NCBI RefSeq assembly: GCF_000013605.1
Contig: NC_007908.1
Coordinates: 806,001-870,000, forward strand
From: Rhodoferax ferrireducens T118
GTDB lineage: Bacteria; Pseudomonadota; Gammaproteobacteria; Burkholderiales; Burkholderiaceae_C
Reading direction: 5' to 3'
Length of the DNA: 64,000 nt
Both the position numbers and the translations under genes were made by a program. Under the pieces are notes generated by a model. It was not told the origin of the DNA, searched no databases, and worked only from the letters and a program-made list of their open reading frames with translations. Positions 50,890-59,565 of this stretch are shown piece by piece (the first letter of the stretch is position 1; each line of letters starts with the position of its first letter).

Positions 50890-53091
50890 ATGACCCATCA
50901 GCTTGCAGTTCTGGTTCACACGCCAGTCCACAGTGCCGTCGCCGGGACGCTGAGCTATGTCAGTGAGTTGCCACTTACCGTCGGTAGCTTGGTGCGTGTG
51001 CCACTGGGTCAGCGTGAGCTCTTGGGCGTGGTGTGGGACGCGCCACTTGATTCCCCAGCGGCCAGCTTTGATCCGCAGAAACTGCGTCCCATCAGCAGTG
51101 CCCTGGACGGTATTGCGCCGCTGAGCGCCAGCTGGCGCCAGCTGGTGACCTTTGCGGCCCATTATTACCAGCGCTCCGTGGGCGAGGTGGCGCTGGCAGC
51201 CTTGCCGCCACAATTGCGCGACCTGAGCACCCAGCAGTGGGGCCGTCGCCTCAAACGTCACGCCAAGGCGGGGGCAGTGGGCGAGCCTGCCCTGGTTGAT
51301 GCTTCTGAATTAGTAGCGCTTAGTCCAGAGCAGACGGGGGCTATAGCCCAATTTAATACAAATTCAGGGCCGTTTTTGTTGTTCGGCGCGACCGGCAGCG
51401 GCAAAACCGAAGTCTATTTGCAATGCGTCGAACAGTTGCTCGTGCGCGAGCCCGATGCCCAGGCGATGGTGATGGTGCCCGAGATCAACCTCACGCCGCA
51501 GTTGGAGGCGCGTTTCATGGCGCGGTTTGCTCCCATGTATGGTGACGGCGCCGTGGTGTCCATGCACAGCGGCATGACGCCGGCGCAGCGTTTGAAGAGC
51601 TGGCTCGCGGCCCACAGCGGAGCCGCCCGCATCGTGCTGGGCACACGCATGGCCATCTTTGCCTCGCTGCCCAAACTCAAGCTGATCATCGTGGACGAGG
51701 AGCACGACCCGAGTTACAAGAGCGGGGAGGGCGCCCGCTACTCGGCGCGTGATCTGGCGGTGTACCGGGGCCGGCTCGACGGCGCCAAGGTCATGCTGGG
51801 CTCGGCAACACCGTCGCTGGAGAGCTGGCACCACAGTCGTCCGGCGGCAGAGGGTGGGCGCTACCTGCGCCTGGTCATGCCCAGTCGCATCGGCAGCATC
51901 ACCGCGCTGCCCACCGCGCAAGGCGACACAACACGGCTGGTGAACGATGCGGCCGCCGCCAGCGCTGGCCTGCCCGTGGTGCGCCGGGTGGACATGAATC
52001 ACCAGCCCAAGCATTGCGTGTTTTCGCCACCTCTGCTGGCCGCCATCATGGAGCGCATCGCGCGCGGCGAACAAAGCATGGTGTTCTTGAACCGGCGCGG
52101 CTACGCCCCGGTGCTGCACTGCGCCGACTGCGACTGGAAAAGCGAATGCCCGCATTGCAGCGCCTACCGGGTCTTTCACAAAATCGACCGCACCCTGCGT
52201 TGCCACCACTGTGGCTATGCCGAGCGCGTGCCCCGTGCCTGTCCCGCCTGCGGCAACCCTGACATCGCGCCGATGGGCCGTGGCACCGAGCGGCTGGAAG
52301 AACACCTGGCCGAGCTGCTGTTGGAGGTGCGTCGCCCCAACTCGGTGTCAGATCAATGGCCCGAGGGCGAACCGGTGCGCATCGTGCGCATCGATGCCGA
52401 CAGTACCAAACTGAAAGGCGAGCTCCAGGCGCAGCTGGCCCGGGTGCATTCGGGTGAGGTGGACGTGCTGGTCGGCACACAGATGATTGCCAAAGGGCAC
52501 GACTTTCGCCGCATCACGCTGGTGGCCGCCATCAACCCCGATAACGCGCTGTTTTCGAGTGACTTCCGGGCGCCCGAGCGCCTGTTCAGCCTGCTGATGC
52601 AAGCCGCCGGCCGCGCCGGGCGCGACGCCGACATCAGCGGCCAAAGCGAGATGTGGGTGCAGACCTTTCACCCGCAACATCCGCTGTTTGAGGCCCTGAA
52701 ACGCCACGACTACCCGGCCTTCGCCGCCGAGCAACTGAAAGAGCGCGAGCAGGCCGGTATGCCTCCGTTCAGTTTTCAGGCGCTGGTGCGGGCGGAGGCG
52801 CGCACGCAAGAGGTGGCGCAAGGTTTTTTGAGCGCGGCCAGTGCTGCCGCCACCCGGATGGCACAAGCGGACCAGTTGCTGGCGCACTTGACCCTGTACC
52901 CGGCGGTGCCCATGAGCATCCAGCGCGTGGCCAATGTGGAGCGGGCGCAAATGCTGATCGAGAGCCCGTCACGCGCGGCGCTGCAACGCTTTTTGGCGGC
53001 CTGGCAGGTGGTGTTGCACGCGACCCGTAAACAGCCCGAGGGGCGCGGCTTGCTGCGCTGGGCCATTGACGTGGATCCTTTGGCTATTTGA
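50890..53091 (+). CDS. priA: Primosomal protein N' (replication restart helicase PriA)
   Basis: A 733-residue superfamily 2 helicase that restarts stalled forks. The N-terminal DNA-binding domain (LPLTVGSLVRVPLGQRELLG) precedes Walker A FGATGSGKTEVYLQC (about residue 165), DEAH-type VDEEHDPSYKSGEGARYSAR, and the zinc-binding Cys cluster CADCDWKSECPHCSAY to CGYAERVPRACPACG (about 412-456). Helicase motifs GTQMIAKGHDF and AAGRAGR follow. An in-frame 65-bp element (51301-51365) encodes residues 138-159 before Walker A, and an antisense copy covers its 3' end. Confidence 0.96.
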   Translation: MTHQLAVLVHTPVHSAVAGTLSYVSELPLTVGSLVRVPLGQRELLGVVWDAPLDSPAASFDPQKLRPISSALDGIAPLSASWRQLVTFAAHYYQRSVGEVALAALPPQLRDLSTQQWGRRLKRHAKAGAVGEPALVDASELVALSPEQTGAIAQFNTNSGPFLLFGATGSGKTEVYLQCVEQLLVREPDAQAMVMVPEINLTPQLEARFMARFAPMYGDGAVVSMHSGMTPAQRLKSWLAAHSGAARIVLGTRMAIFASLPKLKLIIVDEEHDPSYKSGEGARYSARDLAVYRGRLDGAKVMLGSATPSLESWHHSRPAAEGGRYLRLVMPSRIGSITALPTAQGDTTRLVNDAAAASAGLPVVRRVDMNHQPKHCVFSPPLLAAIMERIARGEQSMVFLNRRGYAPVLHCADCDWKSECPHCSAYRVFHKIDRTLRCHHCGYAERVPRACPACGNPDIAPMGRGTERLEEHLAELLLEVRRPNSVSDQWPEGEPVRIVRIDADSTKLKGELQAQLARVHSGEVDVLVGTQMIAKGHDFRRITLVAAINPDNALFSSDFRAPERLFSLLMQAAGRAGRDADISGQSEMWVQTFHPQHPLFEALKRHDYPAFAAEQLKEREQAGMPPFSFQALVRAEARTQEVAQGFLSAASAAATRMAQADQLLAHLTLYPAVPMSIQRVANVERAQMLIESPSRAALQRFLAAWQVVLHATRKQPEGRGLLRWAIDVDPLAI
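51301..51365 (+). repeat. 65-bp element, copy E (in-frame in priA)
   Basis: GCTT, GTAGC at offset 12, GACGG then GGGCT at offset 37 followed by ATAGCCC, then AATTT ... AAATT. GGGCTATAGCCC is a perfect 12-bp palindrome. GCT is codon 138 of priA, the same phase as the other coding copies. It lies between the DNA-binding domain and the helicase core. Confidence 0.8.
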
Positions 53092-53138
53092 GCTGTAGCC
53101 AGCGTCCTATATGCTTAATTAGCTATGTTAATGATAGC
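53074..53138 (-). repeat. 65-bp element, antisense copy F over the priA 3' end
   Basis: Read on the minus strand from 53138: GCTAT, ATAGC at offset 12, TGGCT (one mismatch to GGGCT) at offset 37, then ACAGC. It contains the priA stop codon (53089-53091) and sits between convergent priA and the next minus-strand gene. Confidence 0.7.
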
Positions 53139-53190
53139 ACTAAAGAACTGCAAGCCCGCTCTTGCATCCTGATCGACACCCGGCTGAACG

Positions 53191-53691
53191 CTAGATATGG
53201 TCAGTCTTGTTGATTTTGCTGGGCGAGTAGGTGAGCACCTCACTCGACAGCGTGCCCGGTGTTGCGTTCCGGTTGGGTAATGAGGTGTCGAGCTGATTCT
53301 TGACCTGCTGCTGCACCTGGACCGCGCTGGCACTGGCCAGCCACAGCGACTTGATATGGTCCATCAATACTTTGGACATGGGCACCGGTGGCGGGTCTTC
53401 GACTTTTTCAGGCGCTGGCCGGTGAATGGTCCAGTCTTTTTCAGACGTGGCGGCTTCGGAGCCGCGCCGCGCCGGATCAGACACGCTGGTGTAAATCGCC
53501 TCACCGGTGCTGGGTTTGTTGGCCTGATTCACCAGGTTGACCACACTGGGCGTCGGTTCCGCCGGCGCGGTGGCCGCGTGGGCTGACGGGTTGACGGGCG
53601 CCACCGGTATGACTCTGGCCGCCGCCATGGACAACGCTTCAGCGCCAATGGGCCGAAGATTGGGGACTCGTTCAAGGGGCGGTAGTTGCAT
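53191..53691 (-). CDS. Hypothetical protein
   Basis: A 166-residue protein without signal peptide or clear membrane helix. It is rich in Pro, Ala and Ser in the first 100 residues (VIPVAPVNPSAHAATAPAEP) and polar after that, with KVLMDHIKSLWLASASAVQV the only strongly helical segment. I do not recognise the family. The start at 53691 is not backed by a strong ribosome-binding site. It is convergent with priA; upstream is an AT-rich 155-bp gap with no clear signal. Confidence 0.5.
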   Translation of the reverse strand: MQLPPLERVPNLRPIGAEALSMAAARVIPVAPVNPSAHAATAPAEPTPSVVNLVNQANKPSTGEAIYTSVSDPARRGSEAATSEKDWTIHRPAPEKVEDPPPVPMSKVLMDHIKSLWLASASAVQVQQQVKNQLDTSLPNRNATPGTLSSEVLTYSPSKINKTDHI

Positions 53692-53846
53692 TTTTTGTGG
53701 GGCGGCAGATCAGGTCTGGGGCTTTCCTCCGTATTCGTAACTTCTTAACGGCAGATTTAGGGGGTTATTTAGGGTTATTTCTAAAAAATTTCATTTATTT
53801 TCAAATATTCTGACCATTTGAAGACGCAAACAGGCTGTGGCCTTGA

Positions 53847-54836
53847 TCACATGGAGCCAGTCTGGCCAGGCGCACCCGGCAGGTTCCCCCATGGGTTGGC
53901 TGAAAACGCCTCAATGAAGCTTTCCACCTGGTGCGCTGGCAGTTGGTCAATGCCCGCCGCCCCGGCCCGTCCATCACCGCCGAAACTGCGACAAAACTCC
54001 GCTGCGCCGGCCGGGGCAGCCATGGGTGCGCGCACGCTGACGACGAAGTCACCCGAGGCCGTGGCCGTCAGCAAGGCATGGGCATGCTGAGGATGCGCTG
54101 CCGCGAGCACGTTGCTGAGGCTGCCTGACACCCGCCGGCTCCATGGGGCGTCCGGCAGAAGGTAGACGCTGACATGCGTGTCCTGAAAATAGGGCTGCAT
54201 GGCTTGTGCCTGCCGCAAATCATTTTGCCGCCGGGCCTCAAGCTCCTGTCCAATGCGCTCACGTTCAAGAAAAAGCAAGGGGTCAGGGTAGCGAAGCAGT
54301 CGTTCATACAGATGCGCCGGTGTGATGTAAACATCTTGCTCGCTGTCGCCATAAGCGTTGTAGTTGATCGACTCGCCCAGGGACTGCAGACGCCTGCGGT
54401 CCTCAAAAGACAAGCCCAACGCCACGGCCAGATCTTCGGCCACGCCGGTCAGATTGTCCCCAAAAGCACCCACCACGGCCCAAGCCCGAAACTGGCCGCC
54501 GAGATGGCGGTCCACCAGCAGACTGGTGCAGATGTTGCTGGCAACATCAATATGCGCTTCCAGCAGCGGATGCACCGGAATCTCGTCCACCTTGTGATGG
54601 TCAAAGTAGCGCACCGATACGCCGGCTTCCAGCAAGCGTATCAGCGCTGGCCGGTTGCGCCGCATGGACAGGTCGCACACCAGCAGTTTGTCGCCGGGGC
54701 CGGCCTGGACACGCTCCAGCAGTTCAATGTCGCGTTTCAGCCCGGTGATCAATTGGGCCGCCTGCGGCTCGTGCCAGCGCCACTGCACCACGGAACACAG
54801 GCCGTCGGCGTCGCCATTGCATACGTCGATGTGCAT
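53847..54836 (-). CDS. DHH-family phosphoesterase-like protein
   Basis: A 329-residue protein starting MHIDVCNGDADGLCSVVQWR, the DHH-family N-terminal motif, followed by LLVCDLSMRRNRPAL and the signature YFDHHKVDEIPVHPLL. The family includes RecJ-like nucleases, NrnA and phosphoesterases acting on nucleotides or polyphosphate. The substrate is unknown. Starts at 54836 (MHID) or 54851 are possible. It follows an FAD oxidase gene by 20 bp, probably in one operon. Confidence 0.8.
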   Translation of the reverse strand: MHIDVCNGDADGLCSVVQWRWHEPQAAQLITGLKRDIELLERVQAGPGDKLLVCDLSMRRNRPALIRLLEAGVSVRYFDHHKVDEIPVHPLLEAHIDVASNICTSLLVDRHLGGQFRAWAVVGAFGDNLTGVAEDLAVALGLSFEDRRRLQSLGESINYNAYGDSEQDVYITPAHLYERLLRYPDPLLFLERERIGQELEARRQNDLRQAQAMQPYFQDTHVSVYLLPDAPWSRRVSGSLSNVLAAAHPQHAHALLTATASGDFVVSVRAPMAAPAGAAEFCRSFGGDGRAGAAGIDQLPAHQVESFIEAFSANPWGNLPGAPGQTGSM

Positions 54837-54856
54837 CGCCCGGCGCCCCATTTGAC

Positions 54857-56212
54857 TCACGCGCGCAGCACGCATTTCTCGTACAAGCCCAGCATGCGCC
54901 CGCTCGGGTCGTACCTGGCCTTGAGCGCCTGATAGTGCGACAGTCCGTAGGCCTGCGCAAACTCTTGCGGTGTGAAGTAGCTGTCCGAGTAGAGCGACTT
55001 GATGCCGCCCAGCCGCATCACTTCGCGCTCCACCAGCCGGTTGAAGTGGCCCGGCTCGCAGGCGTGTGCAGTTTCGACCACGTCCCAGAATCCGAAGTTC
55101 ACATAAAGGCTGTCGGGTGCCAGGGGAAACAGGGTGAATCTTGCATTGGGAGCAGGCCCACGCACCGGGCAGATCCAGATCGGCAGGATGCCGATCTCGC
55201 GCAACAGAAAGGCGAGGAAATCGGGCGCAGCAGCCATCGGGATATCGACGTCCTGGACGACGGATTCGGTAAAGCGGCCGCGCCAGCGGGCCAGCCGGCG
55301 CGTCAGGCCCCAGCGGGCGTTCCAGCGCATGACGCGGGTATAGAAACGTGAATTGAGCCTGGCCCTGCCAAGCAGTCGCCGCACCAGCGGGTGCTGCGCG
55401 TACAGGTTCTTCGAGCACCAGAACCAGTCGGTGTCCCAGCGCCAGATATAGTCCTGCACCGTCAGGTAATCGACTGGCTTGTCCAGTAGTGAACGGTAGT
55501 AGATGTGCTCGAAGCGGTAGTCACTGAGCCAGGGTGCGGCATCAACGAAACAGGCCCGGTTAATCACCTGCTGCTGCGGCCCGAACACCACGCCATCGAC
55601 AAAGTCAGCATGGCCCTGGCAGTGCGCGGCGAGGTTGATGAAAAACGCGCCCGGCGCGTTAAACTGCAAATGTTCTACCTTGACGTATGGCTTGACCGGC
55701 AAGGTGCGCAAGCGCAGGCGCAGCGCATAGCCCAGTGTGCCGTAGGAATTGGGAAAACCGAAGAACAGGTCGCGGTGCTCGTTGTCGGGCGTGCAGTGCA
55801 AGACCTCGCCGCCTGGCAGCAAGACGTCGAGTTCCAGCAGGGTGTCGTGGACCAGGCCGTGTTGATGCGCGGTGGCTTCGATGCCGACGCCGGCGGCCGC
55901 ACCGCCCACGGTAATGGTCTTGAGCTGTGGCACCACCGCCGGCATGAGACCGCGGCGCAGGGTTTGCGCGACCAGTTCCTCATAGCTCGTCAGGCCTTCG
56001 ACATCGACCCAGCCGCCTGCCGTGTCGATGTCGAGCACATGGCAGAAGGCGCTCAGGTCGAGCCGGCGTTTGGCGCCCTCGTGGCGGTCCCGAAACAGGT
56101 TGGAGCTGCGTTTTCCGAGACCGAGCGGCGCCCCGCTGCTCGCTTTGCCGGATTGCATGGTGGCAAGCAGTTCGGCCCGGCGCCGGGCATGGGCCAAGGC
56201 TTCAGGCGTCAT
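54857..56212 (-). CDS. FAD-binding oxidase of the TmsA/DWARF1-like type
   Basis: A 451-residue FAD_binding_4 oxidoreductase. The flavin motif is VPQLKTITVGGAAAGVGIEA with HGLVHDTLLELDVLLPGGEV. It overlaps the upstream CFA-synthase-like gene by 11 bp. A pair of FAD oxidase plus CFA-like methyltransferase is the arrangement of TmsA/TmsB, which make 10-methyl (tuberculostearic-type) fatty acids in actinobacteria, with TmsB adding a methylene and TmsA reducing it. That assignment is by context and family only. Confidence 0.75.
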   Translation of the reverse strand: MTPEALAHARRRAELLATMQSGKASSGAPLGLGKRSSNLFRDRHEGAKRRLDLSAFCHVLDIDTAGGWVDVEGLTSYEELVAQTLRRGLMPAVVPQLKTITVGGAAAGVGIEATAHQHGLVHDTLLELDVLLPGGEVLHCTPDNEHRDLFFGFPNSYGTLGYALRLRLRTLPVKPYVKVEHLQFNAPGAFFINLAAHCQGHADFVDGVVFGPQQQVINRACFVDAAPWLSDYRFEHIYYRSLLDKPVDYLTVQDYIWRWDTDWFWCSKNLYAQHPLVRRLLGRARLNSRFYTRVMRWNARWGLTRRLARWRGRFTESVVQDVDIPMAAAPDFLAFLLREIGILPIWICPVRGPAPNARFTLFPLAPDSLYVNFGFWDVVETAHACEPGHFNRLVEREVMRLGGIKSLYSDSYFTPQEFAQAYGLSHYQALKARYDPSGRMLGLYEKCVLRA

Positions 56213-57416
56213 ACAAGTACGCCCGGCTCATCGGGAAGCTGGCCGGTGTGACGTTGCCCTTGCTGAAGACAATCTGGAACAAATGGGTGTAACCCCCTGG
56301 CGAGCGGAACATTTCGGCGCACCCTATCAGGTAGGTCCGCCAGACCCGGTAAAAGCGTTCATCAAAACGCTGCGGGTCAAGTGCCCGGATCGTTTCCCAT
56401 TGCGCCTCAAAACGCCGGGCCCACTCGTCCAGTGTCAAGGCGTAGTGGCGGCGCAGGTTTTCAATGTCAAGCACCTCGAGCCCGCAGCGCTCCATCTCGA
56501 CGACTACCTCGGACAAGCCGGGAATCCAGCCGCCGGGAAAGACGTGCTTGCGGATGAACAGGTCGGTCTCGCGCGGTCCGACGTGGCCAATGAAATGCAG
56601 CAGGCCCAGCCCGCCGGGCTTCAGGAAGTCGGCGTGTGCCTGGATCACCGCGGCCAACTGGTCACGCCCGGCATGTTCGAGCACGCCGATCGACACCACC
56701 TTGTCATACTGGGCATCGGCCGCGCGGAAGTCGGCCTCGCGCACCGAGAGCTTGTTATCCAGGCCGCGGCGCGTGATTTCGCTGCGCAACCAGTCAACTT
56801 GTTCGGTTGTGGTGTTGATCCCGGTGCCGATCGCGCCCAGCGTTTCCCATGCCCGGAACATGAAGCCGCCAAAGCCGCAGCCGATGTCGACAAAACGCTC
56901 GCCACGCGCGAGCCGGATCTTGCGGCAGACATGGTCGATCTTGCGCTGTTGCGCCTGCTCCAGTGTCTGCGTTCCCTCAAACCAGTAGCCGCAGGTGTAC
57001 ATCATCAGCGGCTCGTCGAGCCAGAGTCGATAAAACGCCTCTCCCAAGCCATAGTGAGCACGGGCATTGGCCTTGGCCTGCGCCGGGCTGTGGTTGGAAT
57101 AGCGCAGCTCATGAAGGCCGTTCTCCATGGTGATCAAGGCCTTGCCGTGCAGATCCAGGCCACTGAGCAGGCCGGCCGCCAGCGCCGCGCCGAAATCGCC
57201 TTCGACGTCGACGCTCTGGTCGAAATAGGACTCCAGCAGACCGATTTGCCCGCGTGTGAAGGCCTGCAGCAAGGCGGCGTCGGAGCGGAACAGCATCGTG
57301 AACGCCGGCTCGCCCGGGCCGGCGCGGTAGTGGCTGCCATCGGGCAGCCCGATCGCAAACGACATCCCGGTCCGGGTCTGCATCGCGTCGACGATGTTCT
57401 GCATGGAAAAGAGCAC
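56202..57416 (-). CDS. Cyclopropane-fatty-acid-synthase-like methyltransferase (TmsB-like)
   Basis: A 404-residue SAM methyltransferase with the CFA-synthase fold: HYGLGEAFYRLWLDEPLMMY, TCGYWFEGTQTLEQAQQRKI, SAM motif FVDIGCGFGGFMFRAWETLG and VSIGVLEHAGRDQL. The N-terminal domain (about 1-130) contains an SCP2-like or lipid-binding region. The start is GTG at 57416, with GGAG seven bases upstream. Overlap with the FAD oxidase supports a joint role in fatty-acid methylation (10-methyl or related). Confidence 0.8.
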   Translation of the reverse strand: MLFSMQNIVDAMQTRTGMSFAIGLPDGSHYRAGPGEPAFTMLFRSDAALLQAFTRGQIGLLESYFDQSVDVEGDFGAALAAGLLSGLDLHGKALITMENGLHELRYSNHSPAQAKANARAHYGLGEAFYRLWLDEPLMMYTCGYWFEGTQTLEQAQQRKIDHVCRKIRLARGERFVDIGCGFGGFMFRAWETLGAIGTGINTTTEQVDWLRSEITRRGLDNKLSVREADFRAADAQYDKVVSIGVLEHAGRDQLAAVIQAHADFLKPGGLGLLHFIGHVGPRETDLFIRKHVFPGGWIPGLSEVVVEMERCGLEVLDIENLRRHYALTLDEWARRFEAQWETIRALDPQRFDERFYRVWRTYLIGCAEMFRSPGGYTHLFQIVFSKGNVTPASFPMSRAYLYDA

Positions 57417-57464
57417 GCGGGTTCTCCGGTTGGTTGCGCAGGCCCTGATGCCAGCGAACTAGAT

Positions 57465-58847
57465 TTAAGCTGTTTGCTGGCAGCGAGACTTGCGCATAAT
57501 CAAATCGGCCTGTATCCGCCTGTCCACCTCTTCGGCCAGTTGCCTGAGCGGCGGCGCCAGGGTCACGCAGTAAGGTGCTGTGGCCGGTGCCAATGCACGC
57601 AAAGGGACAGGAAGTCTGGCCAATTCGGCGTGGGCGTGTTCGCGCACCGCATTAAGCACGGGCATGTTCGCCAACCGCCGTCCTTGCCGCATCACCGGCA
57701 CCAGCAGCGGCTCGCCCGGCGCGACATCGTCAGTCGTGGTCAGCACGTCGCCCGTCATGAGGCCGTCAGCGCCGTAGCTGCGGTACACCTGCTTGCGCCC
57801 GGGCCAGGTGGCTTTGCCCTCAGACTGCTTGCGCCGGGCCAGCCCGGCGTATTCCTGCAGCTTGTAGGCGCAGTCCAGATAAGGTTGGTCGGCCGAGGTG
57901 TTCATGCGGGTGCCCACGCCAAAGCCGTTGATCGGCGCGCCGGCTGCGACGAGTTCGGCCAGCCTGTGTTCATCCAGGTTGCCGCTGGCAAAAATGCTGA
58001 TGCCGGGCAGACCACCTTCGTCCAGAATGCGCCGCACCTGGCGCGCGTGCGCCGCCAGGTCACCGCTGTCCAGCCGAACCGCTTGAATGGTGATGCCCTC
58101 ACCCGCCAGCTTTTTGGCCAAAGGCACCAGGCGCCGTGCGGCCGCCTCGGTGTCAAAGGTGTTGATCAGCAAGGTGCACGCCTTTGGGTACGAGCGGGCG
58201 AAATGCTCGAATGCATCAACTTCCCCGTCATGGACCTGGATGAATGAGTGAGCCATGGTGCCGTAAAGGGGAATGCCCCAGTTCATGCCTGCCAGCACGG
58301 TGGATGTGCCGTCAAAGCCGGCCAGGTAGCTGGCGCGGGCTGACAGCAAGCCCGCCTCGGCCCCGTGCGCACGACGCAGGCCAAAGTCCACCAGCAATTT
58401 GTCCGCTGCGGCCAGGCGCACACGCGCTGCCTTCGAGGCCACCATCGTCTGAAACTGCAGCAGGTTGATGATCCGGGTCTCAACCAATTGAGCCTGGGGC
58501 AGTGGTGCGACCACGCGCAAAATAGGCTCGTCAGCAAAGAATACAGTGCCCTCGGGCATCGCCTGCACCTCGCCCGTGAAGCGCAGGTCGCGCAGCGAAT
58601 CGACAAAGCGGCGGTGGAAGCGCCCGCACCCGGTTAGCCAATCCAGCTCCGCGGGGGTGAAGCGCAGGTCTTCCAGAAAATCGAGTACCTGTTCCAGCCC
58701 CGCCGCCATCAGGAAGTTGCGCCCGGACGGCAGCTTGCGCACGAAGAACTCGAACACCGCTGTGTCGGCCATGCCCTGGTCGAAGTAGGCCTGCAGCATC
58801 GTCAACTGATAGAGATCGGTGAGCAGGAGACTGGTGCGCTCCGTCAT
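57465..58847 (-). CDS. pncB: Nicotinate phosphoribosyltransferase
   Basis: A 460-residue enzyme of the Preiss-Handler pathway that joins nicotinic acid to PRPP. LLTDLYQLTMLQAYFDQGMA is the N-terminal motif, FGLRRAHGAEAGLLSARASY is the central motif and VRLDSGDLAAHARQVRRILD follows; GVGTRMNTSADQPYLD is near residue 320. It overlaps pncA by four bases, so both are co-translated: pncA deaminates nicotinamide and pncB uses the product. Confidence 0.95.
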   Translation of the reverse strand: MTERTSLLLTDLYQLTMLQAYFDQGMADTAVFEFFVRKLPSGRNFLMAAGLEQVLDFLEDLRFTPAELDWLTGCGRFHRRFVDSLRDLRFTGEVQAMPEGTVFFADEPILRVVAPLPQAQLVETRIINLLQFQTMVASKAARVRLAAADKLLVDFGLRRAHGAEAGLLSARASYLAGFDGTSTVLAGMNWGIPLYGTMAHSFIQVHDGEVDAFEHFARSYPKACTLLINTFDTEAAARRLVPLAKKLAGEGITIQAVRLDSGDLAAHARQVRRILDEGGLPGISIFASGNLDEHRLAELVAAGAPINGFGVGTRMNTSADQPYLDCAYKLQEYAGLARRKQSEGKATWPGRKQVYRSYGADGLMTGDVLTTTDDVAPGEPLLVPVMRQGRRLANMPVLNAVREHAHAELARLPVPLRALAPATAPYCVTLAPPLRQLAEEVDRRIQADLIMRKSRCQQTA

Positions 58848-59452
58848 GGTGATACCACCCTGATTTGTTTCAAGGTCACGGCCATGGCGCCTCTTTCCAG
58901 CATTTGGCCCATAGCACGCGCGCCGTCACCCGGATGCACATCCACCGCGCGGACCGCGTCTTGCAGCAAGACCGTTTGATAGCCCAGTTTCAAGGCGTCA
59001 CCCACCGTATTGAGCACGCAATAGTCAGTCGCCAGACCGCCAATGAAGAGACGCCTGACCCCGGCTTCGCGCAATAAACGGTCGAGTTCGGTGCCTTCGA
59101 ATCCTGAATAGGCATCACGGCTGCGGTCTGTGGCCTTGGAAATCACGATGACATCAGCCGGCAGCTTGAGCCCCGGCGCAAGGTTGGCCCCCGTGCTGCC
59201 TGCCACGCAATGCGGCGGCCACGGCCCGCCTTGCGGCAGGAAGGAGCAATGCTTGCTCGGGTGCCAGTCGCGCGTGGCCAGCACTGGTAGCCTGGCCTGC
59301 TGGAATGCGGCCAGATAGCCATTGAGCACAGCGATCACCTCATCACCCCGGGGCACCGCCAGACTGCCGCCGGGGAGGAAATCTGATTGAACGTCAACGA
59401 TCAGCAGTGCATCGCCGGTTTGCAGTGAAATGGGGTGCGTATGACTCGACAT
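58844..59452 (-). CDS. pncA: Nicotinamidase
   Basis: A 202-residue isochorismatase-fold hydrolase that converts nicotinamide to nicotinate. LLIVDVQSDFLPGGSLAVPR holds the catalytic Asp, TRDWHPSKHCSFLPQGGPWP the metal-binding His/Asp region, and FIGGLATDYCVLNTVGDAL the catalytic Cys. Together with pncB it forms an NAD salvage operon, minus strand, with four-base overlap. Confidence 0.95.
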   Translation of the reverse strand: MSSHTHPISLQTGDALLIVDVQSDFLPGGSLAVPRGDEVIAVLNGYLAAFQQARLPVLATRDWHPSKHCSFLPQGGPWPPHCVAGSTGANLAPGLKLPADVIVISKATDRSRDAYSGFEGTELDRLLREAGVRRLFIGGLATDYCVLNTVGDALKLGYQTVLLQDAVRAVDVHPGDGARAMGQMLERGAMAVTLKQIRVVSP

Positions 59453-59565
59453 GATGCCCCCAATTCAAAGTAATACGATCCACTTTGTAGCGTCACCACT
59501 ACCCTGTGAAAAGGATATTCGACGCACGGGAACGGGGTATTGAGAATTGTCAGCGCAGAGCACCG

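Noticed and set aside
56022..58247. A 741-codon plus-strand frame antisense to the CFA-like, FAD oxidase and pncB genes
   Set aside because: It overlaps three well-supported genes, contains no recognisable domain and has shadow-type composition.
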